From assembly GCA_029339505.1 (NCBI GenBank), contig JAQISU010000170.1:1390001-1454000 (forward strand): DNA of 64,000 nucleotides. The letters are read 5' to 3'. The DNA comes from Unio delphinus (lineage: Eukaryota; Mollusca; Bivalvia; Unionida; Unionidae). Positions 43,623-56,739 of this stretch are shown here, in pieces. Each line of letters opens with the position of its first letter. The first letter of the stretch is position 1. Made by a program: the position numbers and the translations under genes. The notes under the pieces were generated by a model that made no database searches, was not told the origin of the DNA, and saw only the letters and a program-made list of their open reading frames with translations.

Positions 43623-45074
43623 GTATGTCAACAATTGTTTGTGAAGACTGCCTCATACACTAATTAGCATGGTTACTTATTTGGAACTTGCATTTTTATC
43701 CCTGAATAAATTGTTGTTGATAAAATAAATTTTAATAAGTTGTGAAATTTCATACAAAAATTAGTTCTGAGTCATAAGGATTTTAGATTTCTGTGTTATG
43801 TAAGCAAGACTATCTAGCTGTCCAACTCATTTCAACTCTTGGTGACCACATGTTTTAAATTGTACATCTAATCAAGACTGTCTAGCTGTCCAACTCATTT
43901 CAACTCTTGGTGACCACATGTGAAGATGTCCCAAATATATCTCTGCAGACTTTTCACTGCGTGTGGAGAGCTTTTTTCCCCTTAAGTTGTGTCATTTACA
44001 CCCCAATTCTTCCCAGGCATCCGGCCCCTTGGTCAACGGTTATCACGAGGATAATTTCTTGTAAATTCTGTCCTTGGAGTCAAAGACTGAAGTCAAAAGA
44101 CTAGTATCCTCCCTTGTAGGGAAGCTTAGACTGATTTGAATTTTCGATGTATGATATTAAACTAGGAATTTCAGTGTGGGGAAACATGCCCTTTCATTTA
44201 GTGTGTCCAATCATAGTTATGTCCATTTTCTTCCTTTTTAGAAGCGACAAACCTTGGGTCAGTCTGACCTCCTACGTTGACTACTGGTCACGGGAAATTC
44301 TCAATTCATGACAGTTTCACCATGAAATCAAAATTTACCATTTTCCTAATTGTCTATTTGACTCCTGGATAAACAAGTGCTAACAAATGTTTCATTTCAG
44401 AACTGAGTTCTCCCCTCTAAAAGACATAACAAACATGGCAGTGTGACGATTGATTCACGTCCATTCTCTAGAAATCTAATTAATGGTTCTCTGGTCTCAG
44501 CTATTGGGTTCATGATAGATCGCCAACAATTTGCCCCGTCACAAAAAGCCTTCCAAAGCAATACATATGAGAATCTGTTGAAACCCCCAAACCTAAAGAT
44601 CTCACATCTATTTCATAACTAAACTAAATTTGAACTCAGTGAAACTGGATTTAAATTTAATTTTTATAGATACCTTTATTTATATTTTGAGATTTAAATA
44701 ATTGTTTAGTTAAGTTGTATAATGTACAAAACTCCAGAGTTTATAAAAAAAATATACCATTGTCTGAAATTCTGTTTAAATCAATACTAAGAAGTGGCAT
44801 AAACATATGTAAGCCTGAAATGTATACGCTAGCTATATGCCCACTAAAATTTCATTAAATCAGAAGTTTTGAAAACAGCAAACAAAATTAAACTGAAGTA
44901 AATTAGATATACTCTCAAGCTCTCTACCCATGAACACTTCATTAACTTTTAAGTTTTGAGACAAATCAAACTGAAAATAAGATGAGTAATCTGGCTCAAC
45001 TTTTTCTGATTAAAGACAATGATTAAAAATCAGATACTTATAATAAAATTGTAATTGAACGTTTTAAAATATAA

Positions 45075-45385
45075 ATGTTTATTTGTTTGATTGATTATGA
45101 TTTTTAACGTTTTGGTCATATCTACGATATCTGCAGTGAGGCAGTTTATAGTGATGTCTAGCACTGGGGCATTGTGCCACAGACATGTAGCATATGTCCT
45201 ACCCAGTTACATTATCCTGACACCAGGCCGACCAGTCTTAACACTAAGCTCTTAATGCTGAGTACCAAGTCAGGCAGTTGTTAGTACTAGTTTTGTAAGT
45301 CTTTAGTATGACTCGGCCGGGGATCGAACCCACGACCTTCCACTTCTGTAGCAGACGCTTTAACCACTAGGTCACGAGCGGTGAA
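45075..45385 (-). mobile_element. tRNA-derived SINE (family A), full length with tail
   Basis: On the minus strand the head GTGACCTAGTGGTTAAAGCG and GGTCGTGGGTTCGATCCCC give good A and B boxes. The body matches 41514-41768 and the tail ends in AATCAATCAAACAAATAAAC. It also shares its 3' part with 2212-2312. Confidence 0.88.
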
Positions 45386-45644
45386 AATATAGATGAATTT
45401 GTATAAAATATGATCTATTCATGGAACAAATGAACTCACCACACATGTCTGCTGGACACTTGTACATGGGGGAATTAGCTGTAACCCTACATTTTTAGTA
45501 TATAACATTGTACATTTACAGACCTGATATAAATGTAATGGTACTTCAGTCCACCTCCTGCTGTCCATAATGAATTAAGAATACATTCTGTCATGTCTAC
45601 TCAACATTGTATGCATTTCACCACTTCTTTTTGTAACTTATAGA

Positions 45645-46080
45645 TCTGAGAACTTCATTCATGGTCATCTCTCTACTGATCTGAACTGAATATTTTAACT
45701 GAGAACTTCATTGATTGTCATCTCTCTACTGATCTGAACTGAATACTTTAACTGAGAACTTCATTGATGGTCATCTCTCTACTGATCTGAACTGAATACT
45801 TTAACTGAGAACTTCATTGATGGTCATCTCTCTACTGATCTAAACTGAATACTTTTAACTGAGAACTTCATTGATGGCCATCTCTCTACTGATCTAAACT
45901 GAATACTTTTAACTGAGAACTTCATTGATGGCCATCTCTCTACTGATCTAAACTGAATACTTTAACTGAGAACTTCATTGATGGTCATCTCTCTACTGAT
46001 CTGAACTGATTACTTTAACTGAGAACTTCATTGATGGTCATCTCTCTACTGGTCGGAAATGAACACTTTCATTGATCTTC
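45645..46080. repeat. 53-bp minisatellite, about 8 units
   Basis: The unit is GAGAACTTCATTGATGGTCA, TCTCTCTACTGATCTGAACT, GAATACTTTAACT, with one- or two-base variation. Confidence 0.95.
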
Positions 46081-46586
46081 ACTCACAAACTGATCTTGCT
46101 GCTGATAGATACCTGAACAGACCAACTGCTAAATATCACAACCTTTCTTTGTTCTTAAATGATATTTCAGGTTTCTTATTGAATAATAATACTAATAATA
46201 ATTACTATTATTATTAATTATGCCACAAGCCTACTCATTCGCAAACATTACCCAGCATTTTTAAAGGATGAAATGGTGTCACCTTGGAGTTTTGGAATAT
46301 TTTTTTAGAGCATCAGTTCATTCTGAGTGACCATAAGGAGAAGCATATTATTACATCCATATGTCTGTTACCAGTTTAATTTCTTCACATCAATCATGTT
46401 GCTCACCATCTTCAGTTAGCAAACTGCGTGGATTGCTTGTATTTGTGTATACTGTGCCTTTCTTTTTTTACTTTGCAAGTTGTAGAACTTTTTAAGTGAT
46501 GTAGATTTCTAATTCATTTAATCAGGACAAGTATCAAGATGCAAGACTAACTTTTGTAGATTTTCATTTGTACTATTTAATTTCAG

Positions 46587-46660
46587 ATTCAACCAAGTTG
46601 GGCTATGATTTCCGATTCAACAAGTCTGTTTACAATGAAGTCAAGGGTGAATATTCTGCA
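46587..46660 (+). CDS. arylsulfatase exon 6
   Basis: AG acceptor at 46585-46586 and GTATGT donor at 46661. Reads (Y)STKLGYDFRFNKSVYNEVKG, then EYSA, phase 0 at its end. L-GYDFR-N is typical for the ARSB group. Confidence 0.92.
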
Positions 46661-47057
46661 GTATGTATTTCAACTTTTCAATAATTATATTGCTAACTAT
46701 AATGATAATATAATGATAATAATGATAGCAAGTAATGTACAATATTATATACTCTGATAACAGATGTACAAAAATACTAATGAACATTACACCATTCAAC
46801 ATCAGAATTTTATATATGTTCTGTATTTGAAAAATGCTAACCAAATTTTGAATTTATTTCATTGATCCAAATTACAATCTAACTACTGTGGATATAATAG
46901 AGCCATACATTTAAAATAATCTTCAGCATCTCATTGGCTTTGCTACAGAAAAGAACAAATATTGAGTACAATTTCATGTTAATAAAGTCTGTTTCCTTGA
47001 GAAGCTTTCAGATACATGATTGTACACTGAAATCATCAGAATGACTTTGTTTTGCAG
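46661..47057. other. arylsulfatase intron 6
   Basis: Short AT-rich intron without recognised content. Confidence 0.8.
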
Positions 47058-47162
47058 AATGTGTTTGCCAGGAGAGCTATAGACATTATCAACAACGTTG
47101 ATCCAGTGAAGGAATCTCTCTTTTTATATGTACCTTTTCAGAGTGTACATGAACCACTTCAG
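47058..47162 (+). CDS. arylsulfatase exon 7
   Basis: AG acceptor at 47056-47057 and GT donor at 47163. Reads NVFARRAIDIINNVDPVKES, then LFLYVPFQSVHEPLQ. The QSVHEPLQ block carries the conserved catalytic His of the family. Confidence 0.95.
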
Positions 47163-47350
47163 GTATTAGAAGCAGAAAATATTAAATATTAAAAGTTTTG
47201 CTAAGTTTGATCTGTCATATTCATTACTAAATATAACCTATATTAGCTGATGACCGAATCCCTCATTTAATAAAGCTTTTAATTGTTTTCCTTATGTTGA
47301 GATTTTATATTATTTACTATTCAGTAGTTTTGAGACTATTTAAATTTATG

Positions 47351-50300
47351 TACCGTATTTACCGTATGTTTTCGGACACTATGTTTTTGGACACCGTTTT
47401 TTTCGGGAAAAAATCATATTTAAATGCCTTGTAAGTTTCAGACGTTGCTCCGCTATAATTGTTTCTACAATTTATGTTTTCGGACACAATCTTGGAGGAT
47501 CTGCTTCGTCGTTTTAATGTAAAATTTACAGCGTGTTTGCCGTTAATTTAACTGATACAAAGTTCTCTTCATTTGGTCGCCAATTATTTAATGCGATCAT
47601 GAACATCCATGAACTAATATAATTTAAAATTATTAATTACATGTATGTATGTATGTATGTATGTATGCAGATAGATTGATAGATAGATAAAAAAATTATA
47701 TTAAGACATTAACAATAAATAATGATATCAAAGAATGAAAAGAAGTATGATTTAATGCTGTAATATATTTAAATATATTATTTAATTTCAAGCAGGTTGT
47801 CCATAGCATGTTTTAGGTCCTCGGGTGAAAAGCCCTCAAATTCTGTATCGCTATCATCATCATCCATAATGTTTAATTGTTCGTCATTTCTGATCAGCAC
47901 GTTTTTGCTTCCGCTCAGATTGACACTGATGCCGCACACCTTAAAAGATTTCATTATCATTGTGCGTTTTTTTCCTTTAATGTGTCCACGGCATTGATAC
48001 CCAGTCCAATACAGTCTGCTTGCTGGCTGTCTTGATCCATCCATTGCTGCTTTCATCAGATGATTTTAAAGCATTCGTTGCATCCCTGATGTATTCCGTC
48101 CAGCTGCGGCGGAGGTAGATCTTGACAGGCTTATTAATGTTGACATCAAGAGGTTGCAACTTGGCTGTGTACCCTCCAGGTATTATTGCTGGCACAACAT
48201 TTCCGCGCCGCAACTGTTTCTTCACGTCATCAGTGATGTGAGCCCGGAACGAGTCCATAACTAATAGTGAACGCTCTCTTCTTGTGAATGGCATATAAAT
48301 TTCTTCAATCCATCGCAGCATTAGTGTTTCGTCCATCAACGCTTTCTCCTGAACTGCGACAATCCACCCTTTTGTTGCCTTCAGATCAAGCTGTCTCTTT
48401 CCCATGAAAATAATCATTGGTGGTAATACGTCGCCAGAACCTGCAACGGCTAAAACGACAGTTATGTGTCTCTTTTCTGCTCCAGTGGTATGAATTAGAA
48501 CACTCTTCGCTCCTTCTTAGTCCACTGTTTTCCCTGGCACAAGATCAAAATACATCGGTGCATGTTAATAATACACTTATCGTCAAACTTGTCCTCCTCA
48601 CGTCTATCCATCACAAACTTGTGGAACGAAGCAATCTTTTCTTCCAAATCCTTTGGTAAACGTTGGGCAAGAGAGGTCCTGCTTCTGAGCACAAACCCAT
48701 GTCTTTTCATGTAACTCTCTCACCAAGAATGACTGCCATGGAATTTACTATCCGGATATTCTGTCGAGACAAGCTCCTTGGCATATATACATATTCCCTC
48801 AACACTTACTGGAATTTGTAAGTCACGCTGAGTGAGTATCCATTGAGCTATCTTGTCATCCAATGTTTGTCCATATGAAATGGGTCGTCCACACTTAGGC
48901 AAATGTCCTTTCAAGTTCAAATCTGCAGAAAAGTCAATTTTCATCCAGGTACTCACCGTGGATTTCGGAATTTTGAATTTTTCCGCTGTTTTTCTAATTC
49001 CAATAAGTTTTGCATTGTTAACGATATCATGCTTTTGCTTTAATGTATAATGTTTATAGTGACCACGTATTGAACCGGGTGGAGCACTCTTGGGTTCAAG
49101 ATAATCAGACTCATCATCCAGAGCAGCTTTCTTCGTAGGCGGTTGTTTTTGTGATGCTTCCTCAGAATCTTTAATTCGAGGTTGCTTCTTTGGACGGCCT
49201 ACTGGTCTCTTTGGAGACGATTTTGGCAAGGGCAAGTCCCTCCAAGAACTAGGCAGTGCCTCCTCTCTTGTTGCATAACGTATGATAAACTTATCCATCA
49301 AAATTATTACAGTACTAACAATATTATGTTTCACAACGATAGCTATCCAGTATACTAACTTTTGTATGTGGTGGGTATTTTATTTTTACTTTTTATTTTT
49401 ATAGTTTGATTCAGCTAACAAAAATAGGATTGGTTGTCAGTATAGACATTGTTACACACGAAACCACTTCATACAGGTGTGACAGTTATGGCTTTGATTA
49501 GAAACCATGACCCCTGCTTTATATCATTAAACAATACATCAGAGTCGGTATGGATTAGTAAAATTCATTGGAATTGTCCAACAAAACAAACCCCTTATCC
49601 CTGAGGCATTATATACAAAGGTTTAAACATAGTTATTGTTCTACAGGTAATAAACCTCTTGGTAGACGATATATTTGATTGTGGGTGCCAAATGTTAGGT
49701 ACATCATGTGCTCTTTTAATAAAATTCAGATGGCTGCCTTTTATTTCCGAACACATCTGTCAAAGAAATCCCACCAGTTATATTATTAACAATTAAGACC
49801 CAGACACTTTGAAATCTCTGACATGCATCACTACAATCTTCGAGCAGTAGATCGTTTCCAGCCAGGAAGCTTTGCTCATTTTAAATCTACCCTCGGCTAG
49901 GTGGAAACAAAAGAAGAGAGAACCACAACAAATGCATCATCTTTATTTTAAAAAAATATCAACATATTAATCATGCCGACTCGTATATTGCAAATTGCTT
50001 TTTATTTTTACCCTTTGTAGGCGTACATACAACACTCACCCCATTTGGAGCCTCTCACCCTTGGTGCTCTAAGAATAGCCATCATACATGTACCGGTGTT
50101 TCGACTCTCGATACTAAAATGTTTCTGCCCAAAATATCTTAAGAATTATAACTCCAAAATCTTTTTATTTAGTTTATATTAATATCTTAATTACACAGAA
50201 ATAAAGCTTGAGTGCGTTTGTAATGTAGATTTTAATGATCATTAGCAGAAGGTTAAACTGGATTGCAAGATTAATATGTTAATATGGCGGTTCTTTTGGA

Positions 50301-50596
50301 AAATACGCACACAATCGTGGCTCTAATACATGTATGGCTTTGTTTTCTGGTGGATGGACATGTATCAAATAGACAAAATAGGCAAGTGGTGTTAGACAAA
50401 ATACTTTTTTTACTTCATGGCAGCACGTTGTCATGTCAGCTAACGGTAACTTCGTTACAGACGGGGAGGGAGGGGGGGCATAATTCTATCTTCACTTGTA
50501 TGTTTTCGGACACCTAATCAAAGAATTTAATATGTATTCGGACAGCAAAAACAGTAATTATTTGTTGCAGTCCGAAAACATACGGTAAATACGGTA
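47351..50596 (-). mobile_element. pogo/Tigger-like DNA transposon (Tc1-mariner superfamily)
   Basis: 25-bp terminal inverted repeats CCGTATTTACCGTATGTTTT plus CGGAC at 47353-47377 and, inverted, 50570-50594, flanked by TA on both sides (47351-47352 and 50595-50596). Subterminal copies of TATGTTTTCGGACA recur near 47387, 47462, 50500 and 50533. It contains a broken transposase gene on the minus strand and carries an ATGT/GATA microsatellite at 47640-47690. Confidence 0.92.
47778..49334 (-). pseudogene. pogo-like transposase with CENP-B-type HTH and DDE domain, broken
   Basis: N-terminal segment (48720-49334): basic GRPKKQPR (AT-hook-like), then HTH YTLKQKHDIVNNAKLIGIRK and TAEKFKIPKSTVSTWMK, then a second HTH with LDDKIAQWILTQRDLQIPVS. 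The middle segment (48495-48710) keeps FVLRSRTSLAQRLPKDLEEK, followed by a frame change in the first catalytic Asp region and a stop. The C-terminal segment (47977-48417) keeps SLLVMDSFRAHITDDV (second Asp) and LQPLDVNINKPVK (third Asp). At least one stop between the first two segments and one shift: inactive. Confidence 0.9.
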
Positions 50597-51145
50597 ATCA
50601 GATTGAGATAGTAGAAAGGCTTGAATATGATTATCCCTGATCTTATGGAACTCTCTTGTAAAACTGGTAAAACTCCTTGTCTTCCAGACCATATCTAATG
50701 TTTTTTTATTCATTAACAGGTGTTTTTGTTAAATAGTGAAAATTTTAATGTTTTCTCCATAAAAAAGGTTCAATTAAATGACTATATTTTCATTCATTAA
50801 GAAGAATTAATAATTAAATTTCTTCAGATAATGACAAATGAATTTATGTGGAAATAATTTAAATTATGTATAACAAAATTAAAACTAATTAACATATTAT
50901 CTGGAATTTTGATAGCAGAAAATTCTTCTTTTGCTACGTAAAATGTTAACCCAACATGTTCTACAGATGTATTCTTCACCAAACAAAATTGAATTGTAAC
51001 AGGATATAAAACTCATTAGCACTTTGGTTGAATATACATTATACAGCTTTACTTTTTCCATTGACAATGCAGGTATTTGAAAACTAAGGAAAACTAATTT
51101 TTATCAGTAATAATCTCATTGTTGATAAAGCTAGGAAACAAAATA

Positions 51146-51147
<2 letters not shown>

Positions 51148-51188
<41 letters not shown>
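51148..51188. repeat. (TA)n microsatellite
   Basis: About 20 uninterrupted TA dinucleotides. Confidence 0.97.
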
Positions 51189-51191
<3 letters not shown>

Positions 51192-51275
51192 TAATGAATG
51201 TTAAGATATTAAGTGGTTGATAATGGTAAAATGGTCATAGATCTCTAACTATTAGGAGAAATTCATATTCAGGAA

Positions 51276-51945
51276 AGTTGCAGTTCTGTCAACCCATTTG
51301 TCATTGAGCTTAAAGTACAGATCAAGCTATCAACGCTAAAAAGACTTCTGTAAAGTTTAGTTGCAGTTCTTTCAACCCATTTGTCATTGAGCTTAAAGTA
51401 CAGATCAAGCTGTCAACACTAAAAAGACTTCTGTAAAGTTTAGTTGCAGTTCTTTCAACCCATTTGTCATTGAGCTTAAAGTACAGATCAAGCTGTCAAC
51501 ACTAAAAAGACTTCTGTTAAGTTTAGTTGCAGTTCTTTCAACCCATTGGTCATTGAGCTTAAAGTACAGATCAAGCTGTCAACACTAAAAAGACTTCTGT
51601 AAAGTTTAGTTGCAGTTCTTTCAACCCATTGGTCATTGAGATTAAAGTACAGATCAAGCTGTCAACACTAAAAAGACTTCTGTAAAGTTTAGTTGCAGTT
51701 CTTTCAACCCATTGGTCATTGAGCTTAAAGTACAGATCAAGCTGTCAACACTAAAAAGACTTCTGTAAAGTTTAGTTGCAGTTCTTTCAACCCATTTGTC
51801 ATTGAGCTTAAAGTACAGATCAAGCTGTCAACACTATAAAGACTTCTGTAAAGTTTAGTTGCAGTTCTGTCAACCCATTGGTCATTGAGTTTAAAGGGCA
51901 GATCAAGCTGTCAACACTAAGACTTTTCTAAAGTTTAGTTTGCCT
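51276..51945. repeat. 83-bp minisatellite, 8 units
   Basis: The unit starts AGTTGCAGTTCTTTCAACCC, continues ATTTGTCATTGAGCTTAAAG, TACAGATCAAGCTGTCAACA and CTAAAAAGACTTCTGTAAAG. First and last units are the most diverged. Confidence 0.96.
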
Positions 51946-53559
51946 TTCTTGGACATAAGCTCTTTGCACCATTCACATAAACATCAGTATTTTAAAAATA
52001 AAGTATTTGTTGAAATACTGTTAATTAAATTATTTCTGTGGAAATAATTAACATTATGTATAATAAAATTAAACTAATTAAAATATTTTCAGATTTTTTG
52101 ATAGCAGAAAATACTTTTGCAACATAAGATGTTAACCCTTTATGTTCTACAAATATATTCTTCACCAAACAAAATTTAATCATAACAGAAAATAAAACTC
52201 ATTAGCATTTTGGTTGAATATTCATAATATAGCTTTGTTTTTTCCATTTGACCATGCAGGTATTTGAAAACTAAGGTTGTTATTCTTGTAATTTCTTTCT
52301 GATTTTGGAATTAATTTATATATAAGACTTAAAGGAAAAAAAGCACATTTCGACAGTTTGGGATTAAAAGCCAATTCTCATAAAAATGATTAGGATATTT
52401 TCAGATGTTTCGAAAGTCTAATCCATTACAAACAGATTAAGTTCAGATGACCTGCAGGTATGAATATTTTAAATCAGTATCATTTAAAAGGGGCTTGTGA
52501 CCAAGTATTGACTGTCCACAGTCAACCAATTATCACAACCATTGATCATATATACTCATTTTAAAGTAAGTAAGGTCCAACTGCAAACAGCAGAAACCTA
52601 GATCTGTTCTTACAATTATACAGCAGTAGATCAGTACCTATATTGTTTGAAGATGGACTTGAATGGAATGTGAGCATATACTGTGTTTGGCAGACATCAA
52701 ATATTTATTATCAGATTTTGTAAATATACAAATTTATTGTAGGATGGCACTGTTATGAATGATAAACTATAAAACGACCAAGTATTGCAGTTGTTGTATA
52801 CTGTATTCAGTGTAATACTTGCACATGCTTTTTTTAAAAAGTGCATGCCCATTATGTTGTTAATAACTTGAGCACCTGCAGACAATCAATCCCCTCCCAT
52901 AGACTAGCTTTGTCTTGATCCCTACTTGGATAGAGGGATAAGAGATATTTAAAATCTACCTAAACATCATTATTTCTTGAAACTTTTCACCATGCATGCA
53001 TAGAGCCTGTATATCACCTAACTTTGTGGCTTAAATCAGTATGAAAAATGGTTCTTACATGTGCTTTTTTTCATTGTGACCATATTCAGACATTTTTATT
53101 CTCCATTTTAAAGCAAAATTCCGCTTTTCTCCTTTGAATACGTTCCCCAATCACATTACTTTAGGGATATTAGCCTGCTACCTTGCGAATCCAGCCCTAC
53201 CAAAAGACGAAAATTCGTCTTTCCTGTCTATGTCATATAGACAAAGGGCAATAACTCTTACCTCCCCTTGCTACCCGCTAGGTGTCGCTTCTTTAGTTTT
53301 TTAGCTTCGCTGTACGTGAAAACACGTACAATTAGACCTCCAATGAATCCAAGCCATCTTAGTATAAATTCTGACCATCCGAAGTTAAATTTGGAATTAC
53401 TGTGTTGGATAATCATTCCTCTACAGGTTGTATACATTATTTTACAATATTTTCCAATTTGAGTGACTTTGTCACCTTTTCTAGACTTCGGACCAGGTTG
53501 CAACGTGGTCAAAAAGCACGCTTATGGCGGTACTAGCATGTAATACATGTAGCACTCAA

Positions 53560-54200
53560 TAATTTTGCTTATTCCGTATGTAACGTTTACGATATTAGCG
53601 ACTAATAACGTGCTGCATTGATAATTTGTGCTTTATTTATCTTCTTTGACGTTTCAGTAGACTTCAAAAAAGTCTTTGAACGACCAAGTTGCGACTATTT
53701 AATGGCGGACTTCGTGTTGTAGTCACGAGTTTACGCGACACTTAATCATTTCGCTTCCTCCGTTAGTTACGGTTATGGAATAGCGACTTAATAGCGTGCT
53801 GAATTGTTAATTTGTGCTTTGTTTATCTTCTTTTCCGTTTCAGTAGACTTGGTCTCTGAACGACCAGTTGCGACTATTTAATGGCGGAATTCGTGTTGTA
53901 GTCACGAGTTCACGCGACACTAAATCATTTCGCTTCCTCCGTTAGTTACGGTTATGGTAATAGCGACTTAATAGCGTGCTGAATCGCTAAATGTGCTTTG
54001 TTTATCATCTTTTTCATTTCAGTAGACTTCGTCTTGAACGACTCATTGCAACACGCTTACGGCGATAACTAGTGTGGTCATTAAGAGTTAACATGACACG
54101 GAATAATTTGACTACTCCGTTAGTAATGGTTATAGTATTATCGAATTAATAATATGCTGAATTTTTTAATTTGTGCTTTGTTCACTTCTTTTGTCGTTTC
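53560..54200 (+). repeat. ~182-bp tandem repeats in the DIRS leader
   Basis: About 3.5 units, each with CTCCGTTAGTTACGGTTATG, GCGTGCTGAATTGTTAATTT, GTGCTTTGTTTATCTTCTTT and CAGTAGACTT. They lie between the left inverted repeat and the gag-like region, where a promoter would be expected. Confidence 0.85.
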
Positions 54201-54379
54201 AGTAGCAAAGTCGACAACGAAGGCATGAATGGCAAAATGGGTGTTGGCAATGTGGAAATGGAGGAAATTATGTTGACATGGTTTAGGCTGCCCAGTGGGT
54301 GTAAATTTCACCGCAGGTCCGTGCATGGCTTTCGGGCCTGTAAGTCCGGACGCATGGAGTCAATGCTGGATCAATTGGA

Positions 54380-54870
54380 TCCATTTTATTATGCACTTTC
54401 GCCGTCCGTCCAGCCGACACCGTCAGTTCAGCCGGCACTTCAGCAGGCACCAACCGGCACTAGCCGTACATCCGGCACCGTCCGTTCAGTCCAAATGGCA
54501 CCGGACGGCCAGCCGACCTTCCAGCCCAAATGGCACCGGACGGCCACCCGACCTTCCAGCTTGCATCAACAGGCACCGGCCGTTCAGCCCAAATGGCACC
54601 GGTCGTCCAGCCGACCTTCCAGCCGGCACCGGCCGTCCTTCCGGCAACGACCGTTCAGCCCAAATGGCACCAGTCGTCCAGCCGACCTTCCAGCCGGCAT
54701 CAACCGGCACCGGCCGTCCATCCGGCAACGACCGTTCAGCCCAAATGGCACCGGTCGTCCAGCCAACCTTCCAGCCGGCATCAACCTGCACCGGCCGTCC
54801 ATCCGGCAACGACCGTTCAGCCCAAATGGCACCGGTCTTCCAGCCGGCATCAACCTGCACCGGCTGTACA
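54380..54870. repeat. GC-rich 81-bp minisatellite inside the DIRS gag region
   Basis: Units built from CCGGCAACGACCGTTCAGCC, CAAATGGCACCGGTCGTCCA, GCCGACCTTCCAGCCGGCAT. The period is a multiple of three and stops are absent in several frames on both strands, so long frames there carry no evidence of a protein. Confidence 0.9.
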
Positions 54871-55699
54871 TCGGATTTACGGAGATTATAGTGATGTACT
54901 CGTCAGTCAATCTGTACTACTGGTTACATATCACATATCACTACCATGAGAGAGATGTTATAGATGAATCTCCGTCCAATCAGACCATTCGAGAGGCAGG
55001 TGCCGGTCATAGCCGGACCTTCGCCGACATTCTGGCCGACCATATACCAGACAAATCAGTTGGTATTGCCGGTGTACACCTCCCGTCACGTCAAATACAT
55101 GACGGTGTGATTTTAAAACAAGGGAGAATTAGTGACATTATCAGAGATGACGGAATTGAGTTATCTATGCCACTTGGTATGCGCTATCCAGATATGGCAG
55201 CTTTACCAGAACAGGACTTTCAGGCTGACCATTCGCCAGTTCAATCAGCCGTTAGTGCCGTCCGTCCATATGTTCACGGCTTCTCCACAAGGGAGATTTA
55301 GTGAAAGTGTCAATTATGACAGAATTGCGTCATCTAGGTCACCTGGTATGCTGTACAGATATGCAAGCTGTACCAGAACCAACATTCCCTCTGAGCGAAT
55401 GGTAGATGCTGGCCGCACTACACAAGCATTATGGAGATTTATATTAAAAATGATGACAATTCCGCTGCGAATGGATGCTTGAGTTGACCAGAACACGACT
55501 CAGCACACAGTGAGTGTGACGAAACCCTTTCAGCCGTCCACAGATCAGGTCATGGACCGGACTGAGCTTAGCGCCATGGCCGCAGAATAAAAGATTTATA
55601 GGTTGTTGGGAACTTCAGAATGCCCAAAACCTCCTACTGCCACTCAAGACTACACAATTCAGGCACCTGTAGATCTTGAATGAGGAGGGAGAGACGATG

Positions 55700-56270
55700 T
55701 CCTTCCTGCTTCTTTGCCAGTCGGGAAAATAAAAAAAAAATAAAAATTCAGGAAGCTAACTTACAGCGACGTTCTAGTGTAGCTGGTACGAAAACTCCAT
55801 CAGACGCCTTCAGTACTGATCTCAAATGCCACGTCAAAGCTAGTCCGAAACGTAGTCGATACGCCTTCATTGTTAGACTTGACTTCACTAGCCATTTTTT
55901 ATTCCAACTCCCTAGGCAAATCCAGCCATGACCACGCTTGTGAAGTGAAGGCCTGGATTGCTAGAGTTGTTAACAGGGCAGCTCACCATTCTATGACCAA
56001 TGCGTTGACTGCTTCTGCCAACTTCGACCTGATACGACGTGACGTCTGTAGGTGGTCCACGTCGCGAAGGCCCCATCGTACTCGGATTTTACGGATGTCT
56101 CAGTTTGGGACACCTTAACACTTTGGGGGAAAATTGAAAAAGTTTGGAGGCAGGCAGCTCAGGAACTGCCCCTTCAACTCGTCGCCCAACTTTCGCAGGC
56201 GTTTCGAAACAATCATCCCCTGATACAGCGGAGGGATGATGGGCGGACCGGGGAAAAGGGATCCTTATAA
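55700..56270 (+). pseudogene. DIRS gag-like region, decayed
   Basis: Frames with VHVAKAPSYSDFTDVSVWDT, LWGKIEKVWRQAAQELPLQL and FRNNHPLIQRRDDGRTG. Placed between leader repeats and RT. No nucleic-acid-binding motif seen, so gag is assigned by position. Confidence 0.45.
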
Positions 56271-56602
56271 TCAAATGTGTAATATAGATCCCAACCCAAT
56301 GCTGGGAGTCAACAGTCTAATCAAGCTAGATGGCAACCATACAGAGGCGGCAAGAACCAAAGTTTCTCCGCCTTCACGCCTCCTAACTCTAGACGTTGAC
56401 ATACCCTGCCCACCGACAGCGGACTGCCCACCTGTGGGCAGCCACCACCTGCAATTTCAGGACCACTGGACCACTTTATTACCTTAAAACATTTGGGTGA
56501 TTCAGGTCATTTCGGAGGGACTTGGGACTTCATTTATCCATCCCCTCCTCTGTCCTCCTCTTCCCTCTTCATGGATGTATCGTCAGACCGGGAGAAGGAT
56601 GC

Positions 56603-56642
<40 letters not shown>

Positions 56643-56739
56643 CTTAATAAACCTGCAATAGCTGGGGTTTTATTCATGGCTGTTTCTTATCCAGAGGCCG
56701 TTTGTCGACCTGAGCCGCCTCAACCACCCTGAAAGTCAA

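Larger units (their letters stand above)
43623..46586. other. arylsulfatase intron 5
   Basis: 3 kb. It has a tandem duplication of about 65 bases at 43810-43925 (CTAGCTGTCCAACTCATTTC, then TTGGTGACCACATGT), a SINE, and a 53-bp minisatellite. The rest is AT-rich. Confidence 0.75.

Noticed and set aside
45300..45385. Possible tRNA gene on the minus strand
   Set aside because: tRNA-like head of SINE family A; the same body follows at 41514-41768.
54171..55301. 376-aa frame and overlapping frames on both strands as a host gene
   Set aside because: Lies inside the DIRS element and is carried by an 81-bp repeat that is open in several frames; no domain seen.
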